64,000 nucleotides of DNA from Actinomycetales bacterium JB111 (GCA_900163555.1 FUHX01000073.1:31531-95530), one strand, 5' to 3'; positions 19,494-27,327 are shown, counted from the first letter of the stretch. Notes: generated from the letters alone by a model not told the origin. Numbers and translations: made by a program.

Positions 19494-19754
19494 TCAGGCG
19501 GCCAGGCGCTTCTTGACCTCGCCGAGGGACGGGTTGGTCGCGGTGGAGCCGTCCGGGAAGAGCAGCGTCGGCACGGTCTGGTTGCCGCCGTTCGCGTCGG
19601 CCACGAACTGCGCGGCGTCCGGCGTCTGCTCGATGTCGACCTCCGTGTAGGAGATGCCGGTCGAGTCCATCTGGCGCTTGAGGTTCTTGCAGTACCCGCA
19701 CCACGTGGTCGTGAACATCGTGACGGTGCCCTCCGCGGGGGTGTCGATCGACAT
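19494..19754 (-). CDS. mrx1: Mycoredoxin (glutaredoxin-like)
   Basis: An 86-residue thioredoxin-fold oxidoreductase that reduces mixed disulfides between proteins and mycothiol in the cytosol. The active site is TTWCGYCKNLK, with the CGYC of mycoredoxin-1, and the conserved QTVPTLLF cis-proline segment lies near residue 62. ATG 19754 has GAGAGGA about 6 nt upstream. It is convergent with nudC and divergent from uvrD2. The last five codons, including the stop, are repeated immediately downstream as a 15-bp direct duplication. Its presence implies that the organism makes mycothiol. Confidence 0.93.
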   Translation of the reverse strand: MSIDTPAEGTVTMFTTTWCGYCKNLKRQMDSTGISYTEVDIEQTPDAAQFVADANGGNQTVPTLLFPDGSTATNPSLGEVKKRLAA

Positions 19755-19879
19755 GCCTGTCCTCTCGTCTCGGTGGGCGCGCCGGTCCCGGCGCGCCGCC
19801 TGCTCGTGATGCGCCCATGGTTCCCGGCCCGACGGTGCCTCGCGTCGACAGACCGGCAGCACGTGTCGGCGCACCCTGT

Positions 19880-19885
19880 CAGACT
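19880..19885 (+). promoter_or_regulatory. Candidate -10 of uvrD2
   Basis: CAGACT ends 7 nt before ATG 19893. It is weaker than the TANNNT boxes elsewhere. Confidence 0.35.
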
Positions 19886-19892
19886 GGAACAG

Positions 19893-21989
19893 ATGTCCGA
19901 CGCCGTCGATTCCCGCCCCGCCGCCCCGTCCGACCCGAGCGAGCTCCTCGCCGCCCTGGACCCGGACCAGAGGGCCGTCGCCGAGAACCTCACCGGCCCG
20001 CTGTGCGTGCTGGCGGGGGCCGGCACGGGCAAGACCCGCGCGATCACCTACCGCATCGCGTACGGGGTGGGGATGGGCGTCTACGACCCTCGCCACCTCC
20101 TCGCCGTCACGTTCACCGCGCGGGCCGCCGGCGAGCTGCGCTCGCGGCTCCGCGACCTCGGCGCGGGCGCCGTGCAGGCGCGCACCTTCCACGCGGCCGC
20201 GCTGCGCCAGCTGTCCTACTTCTGGCCGCGCGTGGTCGGCGGGCCGGTGCCGCGGATCGCCGAGCACAAGGCGGGGCTCGTCGCCGAGTCGGCCGGCCGG
20301 CTCGGCCTCGGCGCGGACCGCACGCAGGTGCGGGACCTCGCGGCGGAGGTCGAGTGGGCGAAGGTCAGCATGATCACGCCGGAGGACTACCCGACCCGCG
20401 CCGCGAAGGCCGACCGTGACCTCATCGGCGGCCACGACCGCGCCACGATCGCCCGCCTGCTCGAGCTGTACGAGTCCGTGAAGACCGAGCGCGGCGTCAT
20501 CGACTTCGAGGACGTCCTGCTGTCGATGGTCGGCATCCTCCTCGAGCGGTCCGACGTGCGGGACGAGGTGCGCGGGCAGTACCGCCGCTTCGTCGTGGAC
20601 GAGTACCAGGACGTCTCGCCGCTGCAGCAGCGGCTGCTCGACCTGTGGCTGGGGGAGAGCCGCGAGCTGTGCGTGGTCGGCGACGTCAGCCAGACGATCT
20701 ACTCGTTCACCGGGGCGACCCCCGCGTTCCTCACCAACTTCCCGCGCCGGTACTCCGACGCCTCGGTCGTCCGCCTCGTGCGCGACTACCGCTCCACGCC
20801 CCAGGTCGTCTCCGTCGCCAACGAGATCCTCGCCCGCGCCGGTCGGGACCGGGACCGGGCCGCCGTCGAGCTCGTGGCCCAGCGGCCGAGCTCCGTGCCG
20901 GTCAGGTACGAGACGTACGACGACGACGCGGCCGAGGCCGCCGGCGTCGCCCGTCGCATCGGGGAGCTGCGCGCGCAGGGCGTGGCCCTGTCCGAGATGG
21001 CCGTGCTGTACCGGACGAACGCCCAGTCCGAGGCGCTCGAGCAGGCGCTCGCCGACGCCGGCATCGGCTACCTCGTGCGCGGCGGGGAGCGGTTCTTCTC
21101 CCGCCGCGAGGTGCGGGAGGCGATCGTCCTCCTGCGCGGCGGCGTGCGCACGATGGCGGACGTGGAGCTCGGGCCGGCCGTCCGGGACCTCCTCGGCGGG
21201 GCCGGCTGGACGCCGGAGCCGCCCGCGCAGAGGGGCGCCGCCCGCGAGCGCTGGGACGCGCTGAACTCGCTCGTCCAGCTGGCCGACGACCTCGCCGGGT
21301 CTCGGGGGGCGGACCTCGGTCAGCTCGTCGCGGAGCTCGACGAGCGCGCGTCCGCCCAGCACGCGCCCGCGGTGGAGGGCGTCACCCTCGCCTCTCTGCA
21401 CGCCGCCAAAGGGTTGGAGTGGGACGCGGTCTTCCTCGTCGGCGTCTCCGAGGGGCTCATGCCGATCTCGCACGCGGAGGACTACGCGGAGATCGCCGAG
21501 GAGCGCCGGCTGCTCTACGTCGGCGTCACCCGGGCGCGGGAGCACCTCGAGCTCAGCTTCGCGCGGGCGCGGCAGGCCGGGGGCCGGGCGAGCCGCAAGC
21601 GCTCGCGGTTCCTCACCGGGTTGTGGCCGGAGGCGGAGCGTTCCGGGCGCGTCGCCACCCCGGGCGCGACCGCCTCGCGGCGGGCCGCGGCCAAGGCCCG
21701 GGCGGAGAGCTTCGCGACCGACCACCCCGAGGCGGTCGAGACGTTCGAGCGCCTGCGGTCCTGGCGGGCCGAGGTCGCGCGGCTGCGCGGACTGCCGGCG
21801 TACACGGTGTTCGCGGACGCCACCCTCCAGCAGGTGGCCGTCACCCGGCCCGCGGACCTGCGCCAGCTCGGCCTCGTCAAGGGCGTCGGCGCGACCAAGC
21901 TGGACCGGTTCGGTGGCCAGGTCCTCGCCGTCGTGCGGGGCGAGGAGGTCGACGTCGAGGCGTGGTTCGCCCGCGCCGACGAGACGTGA
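19893..21989 (+). CDS. uvrD2: ATP-dependent DNA helicase UvrD2 (superfamily 1, HRDC)
   Basis: A 698-residue 3'-5' DNA helicase. Walker A is AGAGTGKTRAI (about 41-51), Walker B VDEYQDVSPLQQ, motif V AAKGLEWDAVF, and motif VI RLLYVGVTRAREHL. The C-terminal 85 residues (DHPEAVETFERLRSW onward) form an HRDC domain, which distinguishes UvrD2 from UvrD1/PcrA. The tetracysteine segment known between the motor and HRDC of mycobacterial UvrD2 is missing; this linker has no cysteine and is Arg/Ala-rich. ATG 19893 gives an ASP-rich N-terminus of normal length. It is followed by the whiB7 leader, as in mycobacteria. Confidence 0.93.
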   Translation: MSDAVDSRPAAPSDPSELLAALDPDQRAVAENLTGPLCVLAGAGTGKTRAITYRIAYGVGMGVYDPRHLLAVTFTARAAGELRSRLRDLGAGAVQARTFHAAALRQLSYFWPRVVGGPVPRIAEHKAGLVAESAGRLGLGADRTQVRDLAAEVEWAKVSMITPEDYPTRAAKADRDLIGGHDRATIARLLELYESVKTERGVIDFEDVLLSMVGILLERSDVRDEVRGQYRRFVVDEYQDVSPLQQRLLDLWLGESRELCVVGDVSQTIYSFTGATPAFLTNFPRRYSDASVVRLVRDYRSTPQVVSVANEILARAGRDRDRAAVELVAQRPSSVPVRYETYDDDAAEAAGVARRIGELRAQGVALSEMAVLYRTNAQSEALEQALADAGIGYLVRGGERFFSRREVREAIVLLRGGVRTMADVELGPAVRDLLGGAGWTPEPPAQRGAARERWDALNSLVQLADDLAGSRGADLGQLVAELDERASAQHAPAVEGVTLASLHAAKGLEWDAVFLVGVSEGLMPISHAEDYAEIAEERRLLYVGVTRAREHLELSFARARQAGGRASRKRSRFLTGLWPEAERSGRVATPGATASRRAAAKARAESFATDHPEAVETFERLRSWRAEVARLRGLPAYTVFADATLQQVAVTRPADLRQLGLVKGVGATKLDRFGGQVLAVVRGEEVDVEAWFARADET

Positions 21990-21990
21990 G

Positions 21991-22041
21991 AAAATTGCTC
22001 CGTTAATTCGCTTGCCGCCCGCACACGCCACTGCGTAGTGT
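21991..22041 (+). promoter_or_regulatory. whiB7 promoter with AT-rich activator element
   Basis: AAAATT (21991-21996) and TTAATT (22003-22008) sit upstream of TTGCCG (-35, 22012-22017); TTAATT ends 3 bp before the -35. An 18-bp spacer leads to TAGTGT (-10, 22036-22041). An AT-rich block about 3 bp upstream of the -35 is the known mark of WhiB7-activated promoters in mycobacteria, so autoregulation is likely. The start point should be near 22048. Confidence 0.7.
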
Positions 22042-22100
22042 CGCTGGCGTCCGTGTTCATCGGGGTTCGGCCCAGCCAGCCAGAGCAACCCCCAGTCGAG

Positions 22101-22139
22101 ATGGAGGAGGTGCCCAGATATGTGGAACCGCATCGATAG
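22101..22139 (+). other. Short uORF (12 codons) in whiB7 leader, alternative
   Basis: ATG 22101 would encode MEEVPRYVEPHR and stop at TAG 22137. No good Shine-Dalgarno precedes it. The GGAGGAGG inside it is placed for the longer uORF, so this frame may only be fortuitous. Confidence 0.3.
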
Positions 22140-22266
22140 TCGCTCGCACGTGTGCAGTGCGTCCTTCCTGGGCGCCGGCATCCCGCGCGCAGGGGATACC
22201 CCTGTCCTCGCTCGCCTGCGAGGCACCGAGCGTCTGCTGACGCACTCCCGTCCCGACACGGACTGA
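22120..22266 (+). CDS. Leader peptide uORF (48 codons) upstream of whiB7
   Basis: ATG 22120 has a strong Shine-Dalgarno GGAGGAGG (22103-22110) at 9-nt spacing. The frame encodes a 48-residue Arg-rich peptide beginning MWNRIDSRSHVC and stops at TGA 22264-22266, 83 nt before whiB7. Hairpins 22190-22204 and 22206-22223 lie inside it and would be melted by translating ribosomes, while hairpin 22281-22302 starts 14 nt after the stop. A ribosome stalled by an antibiotic early in the uORF would change which structures form. The peptide itself is not recognised. Confidence 0.55.
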   Translation: MWNRIDSRSHVCSASFLGAGIPRAGDTPVLARLRGTERLLTHSRPDTD

Positions 22267-22349
22267 CACGCTCCGCGTGCGCCGTCGGGACATCCCGGCG
22301 GCCCCGTCGCCGTCCCCCCATCGGACACGACGTTCATTCGGAGCACCTC

Positions 22350-22697
22350 ATGACCGCGCAGCTCACTGCGTACGCGCCAGCACAGCCGACGACGCCCGCC
22401 GCGACCGGGCAGATCGTCGGGTTCCCGACTACACCACTCGTCGACCTCCCCACCGCCGGGGCCGACACCCCCTGCCGCACGAGCGACGACCCGGACCTGT
22501 GGTTCGCCGAGCGCACCGCGGACGTGGAGGCAGCCAAGGCTGCGTGCGGGCCGTGCCCGTTGCGCGAGGCCTGCCTCGCCGGCGCACTCGAGCGCGCCGA
22601 GCCGTGGGGCGTCTGGGGCGGCCAGGTCTTCGTCGAAGGCGAGGTCGTCGCCGTCAAGCGCGGCCGCGGCCGGCCGCGCAAGTGCGAGGCCGCCTGA
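22350..22697 (+). CDS. whiB7: WhiB7 redox-responsive transcriptional activator
   Basis: WhiB7 binds sigma-A and activates intrinsic antibiotic-resistance genes in other actinobacteria. The 115-residue protein has four Fe-S cysteines (C42, C66, C69, C75), the EPWGVWGG turn (about 84-91) and a C-terminal AT-hook RGRGRPRK (about 104-111), the feature that separates WhiB7 from other WhiB proteins. The N-terminal 40 residues are Pro/Thr-rich. ATG 22350 has CGGAG about 7 nt upstream. Its promoter carries the AT-rich element its own AT-hook should bind. A 13-bp-arm hairpin follows the gene. Confidence 0.96.
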   Translation: MTAQLTAYAPAQPTTPAATGQIVGFPTTPLVDLPTAGADTPCRTSDDPDLWFAERTADVEAAKAACGPCPLREACLAGALERAEPWGVWGGQVFVEGEVVAVKRGRGRPRKCEAA

Positions 22698-22708
22698 TCG
22701 ACGACTCA

Positions 22709-22744
22709 CCCGGCGCCGGGATCATCCGTGGTCCCGGCGCCGGG
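22709..22744. terminator. Bidirectional terminator with perfect 13-bp arms
   Basis: CCCGGCGCCGGGA (22709-22721) and TCCCGGCGCCGGG (22732-22744) enclose a 10-nt loop. It separates whiB7 from the convergent ThiF-like gene, whose stop codon (22722-22724) lies in the loop. Each arm is also self-complementary. Confidence 0.7.
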
Positions 22745-23777
22745 TCGCGCCCGCGGCCTGCGCGCAGCCGCACCGGGGGTGGACCGCCCACCGCCGCCGC
22801 ACCTCCTTGCCGGCCGGATCGAGCTCGTAGGACGCACGGGCGAGCGCGCCGGGCGCGTGCCGGCCACGCAGGTGGTCGAGCGTCGCGCGCACGGCGTGAC
22901 TCGCCGCCCACGACGCCTGCATGTGCGACTCCGCCCCCTCCGGCAGCACCCGGAGCTGGGTCGCGACCGCCGGCCACGCCGGGTCGGCGTCGGCCCGCGA
23001 CATGTCGAGGCACCGGCTGCACGGGCCGAGGCCGGGGGTGACGAGCGGGCCGACGGCCGTGGACAGCTCCCCGACCACGACGAGCAGGTGCGGGAGGTCG
23101 TCCTGCATGAGGCGCCGGAGCCTGGGGGGATCGACCACCCGGTGCGTCACGTGCACGACGAGGTCCGGGGTCGTCCGCGCGGGGGCCGTGAGCCGCACGT
23201 CCGGCGCCGCCCGGTGGAGCTGGGCCGCCATCCGCTCCGCGCGCGGGTGCCCGACGTCCGCGGCGCCGTACGGCAGCAGGTCGACGGGTCGGACCGGTGC
23301 CGGGTCGGACAGCTGGATCGTCCCGACACCGGCGGCCGCCAGGCCGGCCGCCGTCAGCGCGCCGGTGCGCCCCAGTCCCGCGACGACGACGATCGCCTCC
23401 CGCAGGGCGTCGTCCCGATCCGCCCCGCGCCCGGCCGGGTCCGCGACGAGCGCGCGACGCTCGCGCCACTGCGCGTCACCGGTCGTCGCGTCCGGCCGCG
23501 TGCCGGCCGTGACGCCGGAGTCTTCCGGCTCGGACCCGGTGAGCACACCGGATCCGCCGAGGAGCGAGAGCAGCTCGTCCGCGCGACGGCGGGTCACGCC
23601 GCTCACCATCGCGAAGCGACGGAAGTCCTCGGCCGTGCGTGACCTCGGGACGGCCTCGAGCGCCCGTTGTTCCGGGGCGCTCAGGCCCTCGAGAACGACG
23701 CCGATGCGCGGGTCCGCGCCCACCTGGCTCTGGCCGTGCGCGCGCCACAGGATGTCGATGCCGGCGACCAGTCTCAT
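22722..23777 (-). CDS. ThiF/E1-like NAD- or ATP-binding protein (Rv3196 type)
   Basis: The 351-residue protein has an N-terminal helical region (1-110), then a Rossmann fold starting VVVAGLGRTGALTAAGLAAAG with a GxGxxG loop and an acidic end (LSDPAPV), as in ThiF/MoeB/E1 adenylating enzymes. Probable zinc ligands are GPCSRCLD and HPRCGCA. Similar proteins are often labelled leader-peptide-binding, but no RiPP precursor, YcaO or other maturation enzyme is nearby, and the position beside whiB7 and the DUF2342 gene matches the conserved mycobacterial order. The substrate is unknown. ATG 23777 has a strong GAGGAGGTGG. The stop lies in the whiB7 terminator. Confidence 0.8.
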   Translation of the reverse strand: MRLVAGIDILWRAHGQSQVGADPRIGVVLEGLSAPEQRALEAVPRSRTAEDFRRFAMVSGVTRRRADELLSLLGGSGVLTGSEPEDSGVTAGTRPDATTGDAQWRERRALVADPAGRGADRDDALREAIVVVAGLGRTGALTAAGLAAAGVGTIQLSDPAPVRPVDLLPYGAADVGHPRAERMAAQLHRAAPDVRLTAPARTTPDLVVHVTHRVVDPPRLRRLMQDDLPHLLVVVGELSTAVGPLVTPGLGPCSRCLDMSRADADPAWPAVATQLRVLPEGAESHMQASWAASHAVRATLDHLRGRHAPGALARASYELDPAGKEVRRRWAVHPRCGCAQAAGATRRRDHG

Positions 23778-23887
23778 GCGACCACCTCCTCGGGTCGCAT
23801 GCTGCCCCTCCGGGCGGACGCCCCGCCGAAGTCGTCCCCAGGCCGCGGCCCGCCTGTGGACCCGCGGCCGCTGCCCGGTGGTCCGTG

Positions 23888-25318
23888 CTACTCGGTGTCC
23901 GTGCGCTCCGTGTCCGCCGACCCAGACCCGGTGTCGTCGTCGCCGAACAGGGAGCTGAGGAAGGTGTCGACGTCCGAGGACTCCGTCGACGCCTGCTCCC
24001 GGCGGGCCGTGAACCCCTCCGGGTCGGCGAGGTCCTCCGTCGTCGGCAGGACGTCCGGGTGCGCCCACAGGGCGTCCCGCTCCTCGATGCCGCGCTCGGC
24101 GCCGTACAGCGACCACAGGCGGCTGGCCTCGCGCAGGCTGCGCGGCCGCAGCTCGAGCCCGACGAGCGTGGCGAACGTCCGCTCCGCCGGGCCGCCGGTG
24201 GCGCGGCGCCTGCGGATCATCTCGCCGAGGGCCACCGCCTGCGGGAGGTGGGGGGCGGTCGCCTGGGTGGTGACGACGTCGACCCATCCCTCGACGAGGG
24301 CGAGGAGGGTGGCCAGCCGCTCGAGCGCGGCCGCCTGCTCGGGGGTGTCGTCCTGGTCGAAGACGCCGCCGGACATCGCCTCCCGCAGGGCGTCGGGATC
24401 GGTCGGGTCGACCGACTGGACGGCCTGCTCGATCGCGCCGGTGTCGATGGAGATCGCGCGCGCGTACGTCGTCACGGCGTCCTCGATGCCCGCACGGAGC
24501 CAGGGGGAGTGCGCGAACAGCCGGGCGTGCGCGAGCTCGCGGACGGCGAGGTACAGCCGGACCTCGTCCAGCGGGGTGTCGAGCCCCTCGGCGAAGTCGG
24601 CGACGTTGGACGGCACGAGGGCCGCGCCGGCCCCGGACAGCAGAGGGACGGACACATCGGTCGTGCCGAGCGCCTCGCGGGCGAGCATGCCGACGGCCTG
24701 CCCGAGCTGCATGCCGTACACCGCCTGCCCGATCTGGCCGAGCATGCCGTCCGCGCCGCCGAGCTGGTCGCCGAACGCGCGGAACTCCTCGGGGGCGTCG
24801 GAGAGCTGGCGGGTGATCGCCTCGCTGAGCGCCCGCGACATCGAGGCCGCGATCGGCTCGGCGAGGGTGCGGAACGTCGGCAGCGTGCGCTCCACCCACG
24901 TCGCCCGGGTCAGCGCCTCGCGTGCACCGCCGGCCGGCGGAAGGGAGGTGGCGACGTCGAGCCAGAGGTCGGCCGCCTGCAGGGCCGAGCGGACCGCCTC
25001 CGCCTCGGAGGCCGAGACCGAGGGGTCCCCGCCGGTGAACGCCGTGCGGCGCGCGAGGTCCTGCGCCAGCCGCCAGTTCACGGGGCCGGAGCCGTCCGGG
25101 CGCATGAGCGCCTGCATCTGCTGCATGAGGGGGGCGAGCGCGTTCGCGTCGGACGGGAGCCCCGCCGCGGCGCCCATGGCGGCGGGGTCCATGCCCGCCT
25201 GCTTCATGGCGTCGATCGCCTGGGCGGCGGCCTCCGGACCCAGCATGGAGCTGAGCACCTGTTCCCAGCTGCTGTTGTCGCCTGCGTCCTCGGGGCGCTC
25301 GGCGGGGTCCTGGCTCAT
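23888..25318 (-). CDS. DUF2342 (zinc-dependent metalloprotease-like) protein
   Basis: The 476-residue, helix-rich protein matches the DUF2342 family by its VNWRLAQDLAR, ALVPSNVADFAEGLD and VRELAHARLFAHSPWL segments, and by its place beside the ThiF-like gene as in Rv3195-Rv3196. Family members are called zinc-dependent metalloproteases, but a plain HExxH is absent; the corresponding stretch reads RELAHARLF. The C-terminal 50 residues are acidic and Ser/Thr-rich. ATG 25318 is chosen over the upstream in-frame GTG because GAGGAGAACC lies just before it. Biochemical activity is not established from the sequence. Confidence 0.8.
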   Translation of the reverse strand: MSQDPAERPEDAGDNSSWEQVLSSMLGPEAAAQAIDAMKQAGMDPAAMGAAAGLPSDANALAPLMQQMQALMRPDGSGPVNWRLAQDLARRTAFTGGDPSVSASEAEAVRSALQAADLWLDVATSLPPAGGAREALTRATWVERTLPTFRTLAEPIAASMSRALSEAITRQLSDAPEEFRAFGDQLGGADGMLGQIGQAVYGMQLGQAVGMLAREALGTTDVSVPLLSGAGAALVPSNVADFAEGLDTPLDEVRLYLAVRELAHARLFAHSPWLRAGIEDAVTTYARAISIDTGAIEQAVQSVDPTDPDALREAMSGGVFDQDDTPEQAAALERLATLLALVEGWVDVVTTQATAPHLPQAVALGEMIRRRRATGGPAERTFATLVGLELRPRSLREASRLWSLYGAERGIEERDALWAHPDVLPTTEDLADPEGFTARREQASTESSDVDTFLSSLFGDDDTGSGSADTERTDTE

Positions 25319-25443
25319 GGTTCTCCTCGGCGTCGGTCCGTGGCCTCCCACGGTAGTGCCGCGCGAGGTGCCGGGAGCGATCGGTTCGCCGTCGGCTGAG
25401 CGGGACGCACGGGCCGCGCACCCGCGCGCCGCCGGTCCGGGGG

Positions 25444-25449
25444 CATGAT
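25444..25449 (+). promoter_or_regulatory. -10 of the PDZ protease gene
   Basis: CATGAT, then 6 nt, then GTG 25456. It lies in the 137-bp divergent region shared with the DUF2342 gene. Confidence 0.4.
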
Positions 25450-25455
25450 GGTCGG

Positions 25456-26670
25456 GTGTCTTCGACCCAGGGCCCGCCCGCTCCGCAGCCCCCGCAGCCG
25501 GAACCGTCCGCGGCGACCGAAGCGGTGACGCCGGTGTTCCCCCCGCCGCCCGCGGACGACGACCGGGCCCCGAACCTGACCGCCCGCGCCCTCACGCTCG
25601 CGATCTCCGGCGTGGTCTCGGTCGCGATCGTGCTCGTCCTCATGCTCGTCCCGCTGCCGTACGCCGTCGAGCGTCCGGGCGCGACCGTGGACACCCTCGG
25701 CGATCTCGGCGACCACCCGCTCATCACGATCGACGGCGAGGAGACCTACCCCTCCGACGGCCAGCTGCGGCTGACGACGGTCTCCACCGTCGGCGGTCCC
25801 GGGTACCCCGTGACCGCGGGCGAGGTCGTCCGTGGCTGGATCCTCGCCTCGGAGATGGTGGTGCCGCGCGAGGTTATGTACGCGCCGACCGACACCCGCG
25901 AGGAGGTCAGCGAGCGCGGGCAGGCGCAGATGCTCTCCTCCCAGACCAACGCCTCCGCCGCCGCACTCATCGAGCTCGGTCACGACATCCCGATGACGCT
26001 GACCGTCGCGACGGTCGCCGAGGGCTCCGGCGCGGCCGGCACCCTCGAGGTCGACGACGTCATCACGGGGCTCGGCGTCCCCGGCGGCGAGGTCGAGGAG
26101 GTGGCCGACTTCGGCGTCCTCACCCGCGCGCTCGAGGAGGTGGACCCGGGCGAGACGGTCCAGGTCCAGGTCGAGAGGGGCGGCGAGACCCAGGTCGTCG
26201 ACGTCACGACGACGGCGCCGCCCACGCTCGCCGACGGCACTCCCATCCAGTCCGGGTCGCTGCTCGGCGTCGGCCTGCTGCCCGACCTCACGCTGCCGGT
26301 CGACATCTCGTTCGACATCGACAACATCGGCGGCCCGTCCGCCGGCACGATGTTCGCGCTCGCCATCATCGACATGCTCACGGAGGGCGACATGACGGGC
26401 GGGGAGATCATCGCCGGCACCGGCACGATGGACCTCGCCGGGCGGGTCGGCATCATCGGCGGCATCCAGTTCAAGATGATCGGTGCCCGGCGCGACGGTG
26501 CCGAATGGTTCCTCGCGCCGGCCGCCAACTGCTCCGACGTCGTCGGGAACGTCCCCGACGGCCTGAGCGTCGTGCGCGTCGAGACCCTCGCCGACGCGCG
26601 GCACGCGGTCGAGGAGATCGCCGCGGGCCGCGGCGGGAACCTGCCCACCTGCGAGCCGGCCGAGGGCTGA
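25456..26670 (+). CDS. Membrane-anchored Lon-like PDZ serine protease
   Basis: The 404-residue protein has a Pro-rich cytosolic N-terminus (1-42), one membrane helix (about 47-72, ALTLAISGVVSVAIVLVLML), an extracytoplasmic region with a PDZ domain (about 180-260), and a Lon (S16) protease domain. The Ser/Lys dyad is intact: S295 in IGGPSAGTM and K340 in GGIQFKMIG, 45 residues apart as in Lon. It corresponds to YlbL of Bacillus and Rv3194c of mycobacteria; the substrate is not predictable. GTG 25456 follows a CATGAT box. It lies between the DUF2342 and UPF0182 genes, as in mycobacteria. Confidence 0.92.
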   Translation: MSSTQGPPAPQPPQPEPSAATEAVTPVFPPPPADDDRAPNLTARALTLAISGVVSVAIVLVLMLVPLPYAVERPGATVDTLGDLGDHPLITIDGEETYPSDGQLRLTTVSTVGGPGYPVTAGEVVRGWILASEMVVPREVMYAPTDTREEVSERGQAQMLSSQTNASAAALIELGHDIPMTLTVATVAEGSGAAGTLEVDDVITGLGVPGGEVEEVADFGVLTRALEEVDPGETVQVQVERGGETQVVDVTTTAPPTLADGTPIQSGSLLGVGLLPDLTLPVDISFDIDNIGGPSAGTMFALAIIDMLTEGDMTGGEIIAGTGTMDLAGRVGIIGGIQFKMIGARRDGAEWFLAPAANCSDVVGNVPDGLSVVRVETLADARHAVEEIAAGRGGNLPTCEPAEG

Positions 26671-26705
26671 GCCCGGTCCGGACCGCCGACGCGCCGATGG
26701 CGCGG

Positions 26706-26722
26706 CCGCCCCCTGGGGGCGG
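26706..26722. terminator. Hairpin between convergent PDZ protease and PPA1309 genes
   Basis: CCGCCCCC-T-GGGGGCGG forms a perfect 8-bp palindrome in the 72-bp gap between two stops. There is no U tract. Confidence 0.4.
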
Positions 26723-26742
26723 GCCGTGCCCGGTCCGACGAC

Positions 26743-27315
26743 CTACGCCAACGTCGCGGCGAGGGCGCTGACCAGGCCGGGGACGGCGTCGGGGGAGCCG
26801 GCGACCATGGTGTCGTCATCGTGCGACCGGGACCTCAGCGCGCACCACGACTCACCGGTGCGCAGCACGCCGACGGCCATGCGGACGTCCTCGCGGTCCG
26901 GGTGGGCGGCGAGCGCGGCGAGCGCCTCGGCCGGGTCGGTCGGCAGGTCCGCCTCCGCCTCCGGCGGCACGACGATGCGCTCCACCGTGATCGCCGCGCC
27001 GACGACCTGCTCCGGCCAGGCCAGCTGTGCGAGCAGCTCCTCGACGGTCTCGTGGTGCGGCAGGTCCTCCTGCTCCACCGAGAACAGGTGCTCCGGGTCG
27101 AGCCCGCCCGAGAGGACGGCGTCGACCCCGACCGCCTCGGCGATCGTCGGGTCCGTGGCAAGGGCGTCGGCCGTGCGGACGAGCGCCGCGACGACGACGG
27201 GCCCGTCCCAGCCGATGCGGGAGGAGTGCCGCTCGAGGTCGAGCACGGCGGCCCGGACGGCGGACTGACGCGCGGTCGGCTGGGCGGGGGCGGGTGCGGC
27301 GTCGTCGTCGGGCAT
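26743..27315 (-). CDS. PPA1309-family protein
   Basis: The 190-residue acidic protein resembles the conserved actinobacterial PPA1309 family: LDLERHSSRIGWDGP, FSVEQEDLPHHETVEELL and GAAITVERIVVPP are typical segments. There is no signal peptide or membrane helix, so it is probably cytosolic. The function is unknown. ATG 27315 is preceded by GAAGAT-N6. It is convergent with the PDZ protease and divergent from the UPF0182 gene, its usual neighbours in Micrococcales-type genomes. Confidence 0.8.
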   Translation of the reverse strand: MPDDDAAPAPAQPTARQSAVRAAVLDLERHSSRIGWDGPVVVAALVRTADALATDPTIAEAVGVDAVLSGGLDPEHLFSVEQEDLPHHETVEELLAQLAWPEQVVGAAITVERIVVPPEAEADLPTDPAEALAALAAHPDREDVRMAVGVLRTGESWCALRSRSHDDDTMVAGSPDAVPGLVSALAATLA

Positions 27316-27321
27316 GGACCC

Positions 27322-27327
27322 ATCTTC
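27322..27327 (-). promoter_or_regulatory. -10 of the PPA1309-family gene
   Basis: GAAGAT (read 27327 to 27322), 6 nt before ATG 27315. Confidence 0.35.

Larger units (their letters stand above)
22048..22349 (+). promoter_or_regulatory. Long structured 5' leader of whiB7 (putative attenuator)
   Basis: About 300 nt separate the predicted start point from the whiB7 ATG. The leader holds two overlapping upstream ORFs (22101-22139 and 22120-22266) and three hairpins: CAGGGG/CCCCTG (22190-22204, loop ATA), CCTCGC/GCGAGG (22206-22223, 6-nt loop) and GCCGTCGGG/CCCGGCGGC (22281-22302, loop ACAT, one G-U). The third hairpin lies after the longer uORF stop and is the best terminator candidate, though no U tract follows. 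Translation-dependent attenuation of whiB7 is known in mycobacteria and streptomycetes; the same logic is inferred here. Confidence 0.65.

Noticed and set aside
22722..23777. RiPP/TOMM biosynthesis cluster suggested by the ThiF-like protein
   Set aside because: No precursor peptide, YcaO or dehydrogenase is nearby and the gene sits in a conserved housekeeping neighbourhood.
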